Positions 19,225 to 19,842 of a stretch of 19,842 nt of DNA are shown in pieces (position 1 is the stretch's first letter; every line of letters starts with the position of its first letter). The position numbers were made by a program, and so were the translations under genes. Source of the DNA: an uncultured Collinsella sp. (lineage in GTDB: Bacteria; Actinomycetota; Coriobacteriia; Coriobacteriales; Coriobacteriaceae); the NCBI GenBank assembly GCA_900752345.1, contig CAADVA010000253.1, positions 1-19,842 of the forward strand. The letters run 5' to 3'. The notes beneath the pieces were generated by a model, which did not search any database, was not told the DNA's origin, and was given only the letters and a program-made list of their open reading frames with translations.

Positions 19225-19842
19225 CTACCAGCCAGTGTAGTAGTCGGTGGTTCCGGCTGCGCAGCCGGAGTCATAGACCTTGCACTCGCCCTTGGAACCG
19301 GTAAACGTGGAGCCCTGAGCCTTATCACCCGCGGCCACGACGTAGTAGCCATCGGAATCTCGCCAAAAGCCCTCGGCGTCCTGCGTCCATTCGCCCGTGC
19401 GGTGGTGATACAACACGTTGCTGCTGTAATAAGTCTCGCGGCGGCCGTTATAGTTATTGACGCCGCTCGAGCGCGTCAGGCCCGAGCCGTTCGCGTAATA
19501 CGCAGCAGACGCGTAAGACGAGCCGGAGCCGGCATTGTAATACGAAGCCTGAACAGCCTCAGCAGCCTCGGCTTTGGCCGCGGCAGCCTCGAGCGCCTCG
19601 CGCTTGGCATCCTCAAGCGTGGAGCGAAGCTCGTCGAGCTCGGTCGACTTGGCGTCGACCTCCCCCATTGTCAACAGGCTACCCGCACCGTCGATGCAAC
19701 CCTGCAGCACAGCGCGCTCGTCATCGGTAGCATAGTCGCCATACATATTCATAATGATCTGAGCGCGCATCTCCAGGGAGTCGCGCTTTGCCCCCATCGA
19801 GGCATTCCACTCCTGCATAGAGCCATAACCATCGCCGCGGTA
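19225..19842 (-). CDS. Secreted protein with coiled coil and C-terminal 3D/RlpA-like domain (5' end outside window)
   Basis: The frame continues to the window edge without a stop, so the N-terminus is missing; the ATG at 19818 is probably internal. About 200 residues are visible. First comes a helical, charged stretch. Then an Ala/Glu/Lys-rich coiled coil (TELDELRSTLEDAKREALEA) and a Ser/Tyr/Gly-rich linker follow. The last 40 residues (GYYVVAAGDKAQGS...GECKVYDSGCAAGTTDYYTGW) resemble the double-psi barrel, 3D-type domains at the end of cell-wall-active and resuscitation-type proteins, with the Asp in KVYDSGC and in TTDYYTGW. A role in peptidoglycan remodelling is likely but inferred. It ends before a hairpin terminator. 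Confidence 0.75.
   Translation of the reverse strand, partial: YRGDGYGSMQEWNASMGAKRDSLEMRAQIIMNMYGDYATDDERAVLQGCIDGAGSLLTMGEVDAKSTELDELRSTLEDAKREALEAAAAKAEAAEAVQASYYNAGSGSSYASAAYYANGSGLTRSSGVNNYNGRRETYYSSNVLYHHRTGEWTQDAEGFWRDSDGYYVVAAGDKAQGSTFTGSKGECKVYDSGCAAGTTDYYTGW

Overview
The window looks like chromosomal DNA of a GC-rich, Gram-positive anaerobe. A Coriobacteriia genome of the Collinsella type is the best guess. This is inferred from the high GC third positions, strong AAGGAGG-type ribosome sites, a LexA/DinR-style SOS box of the Gram-positive kind, a UvrX-YolD pair, a sortase-anchored surface protein, lipoproteins with a Gram-positive lipobox, and a DUF3793-flavodoxin pair typical of anaerobes. 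I saw no rRNA, tRNA, CRISPR array or insertion sequence. The taxon call has not been checked against a database.

Left end (1-2098, +): a ClpP-family serine protease is translationally coupled to a VirD4/TraG-like coupling ATPase that lacks the usual N-terminal membrane segments. They may be the tail of a conjugative or mobilisable region that continues to the left. From 2240 to 3934 (-) lies pgi with its own terminator. From 4076 to 6071 (+) is an SOS-controlled operon: a sigma70 promoter overlapped by two tandem LexA-type boxes, a Y-family translesion polymerase, and a YolD-like protein. It runs head-on into a large LPxTG-like surface protein (6068-8629, -). The stop codons of the two converging genes overlap, and the surface gene's intrinsic terminator lies inside the yolD coding sequence.

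Middle (8903-10631): a membrane-anchored heavy-metal-binding (CopZ-like) protein sits behind a CsoR-like operator. Divergent from it is a DUF3793-flavodoxin operon with a possible DtxR/IdeR-like iron site over its start. From 10749 to 13851 (-) is a polar amino-acid ABC importer, transcribed in the order solute-binding lipoprotein, permease, ATPase. A terminator after the lipoprotein gene probably sets the stoichiometry. The permease carries an unusual secreted N-terminal domain.

Right part (13999-19842): endonuclease IV (nfo), a Gfo/Idh/MocA oxidoreductase and an aldo/keto reductase with a C-terminal 2x[4Fe-4S] domain, all on the - strand. They are separated by two copies of a roughly 90-bp hairpin element whose stems differ in sequence but keep their pairing. 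This pair is the strongest candidate for something undescribed. On the - strand each copy ends in the Shine-Dalgarno sequence of the next gene, so a cis-regulatory RNA is a serious possibility; a dispersed palindromic repeat is the main alternative. Beyond them are a C-terminal remnant of a cyclase-family gene, a ketopantoate-reductase-family gene preceded by a terminator-like leader, a small two-helix membrane protein, and an incomplete secreted protein with a coiled coil and a 3D/RlpA-like C-terminal domain that runs off the right edge.
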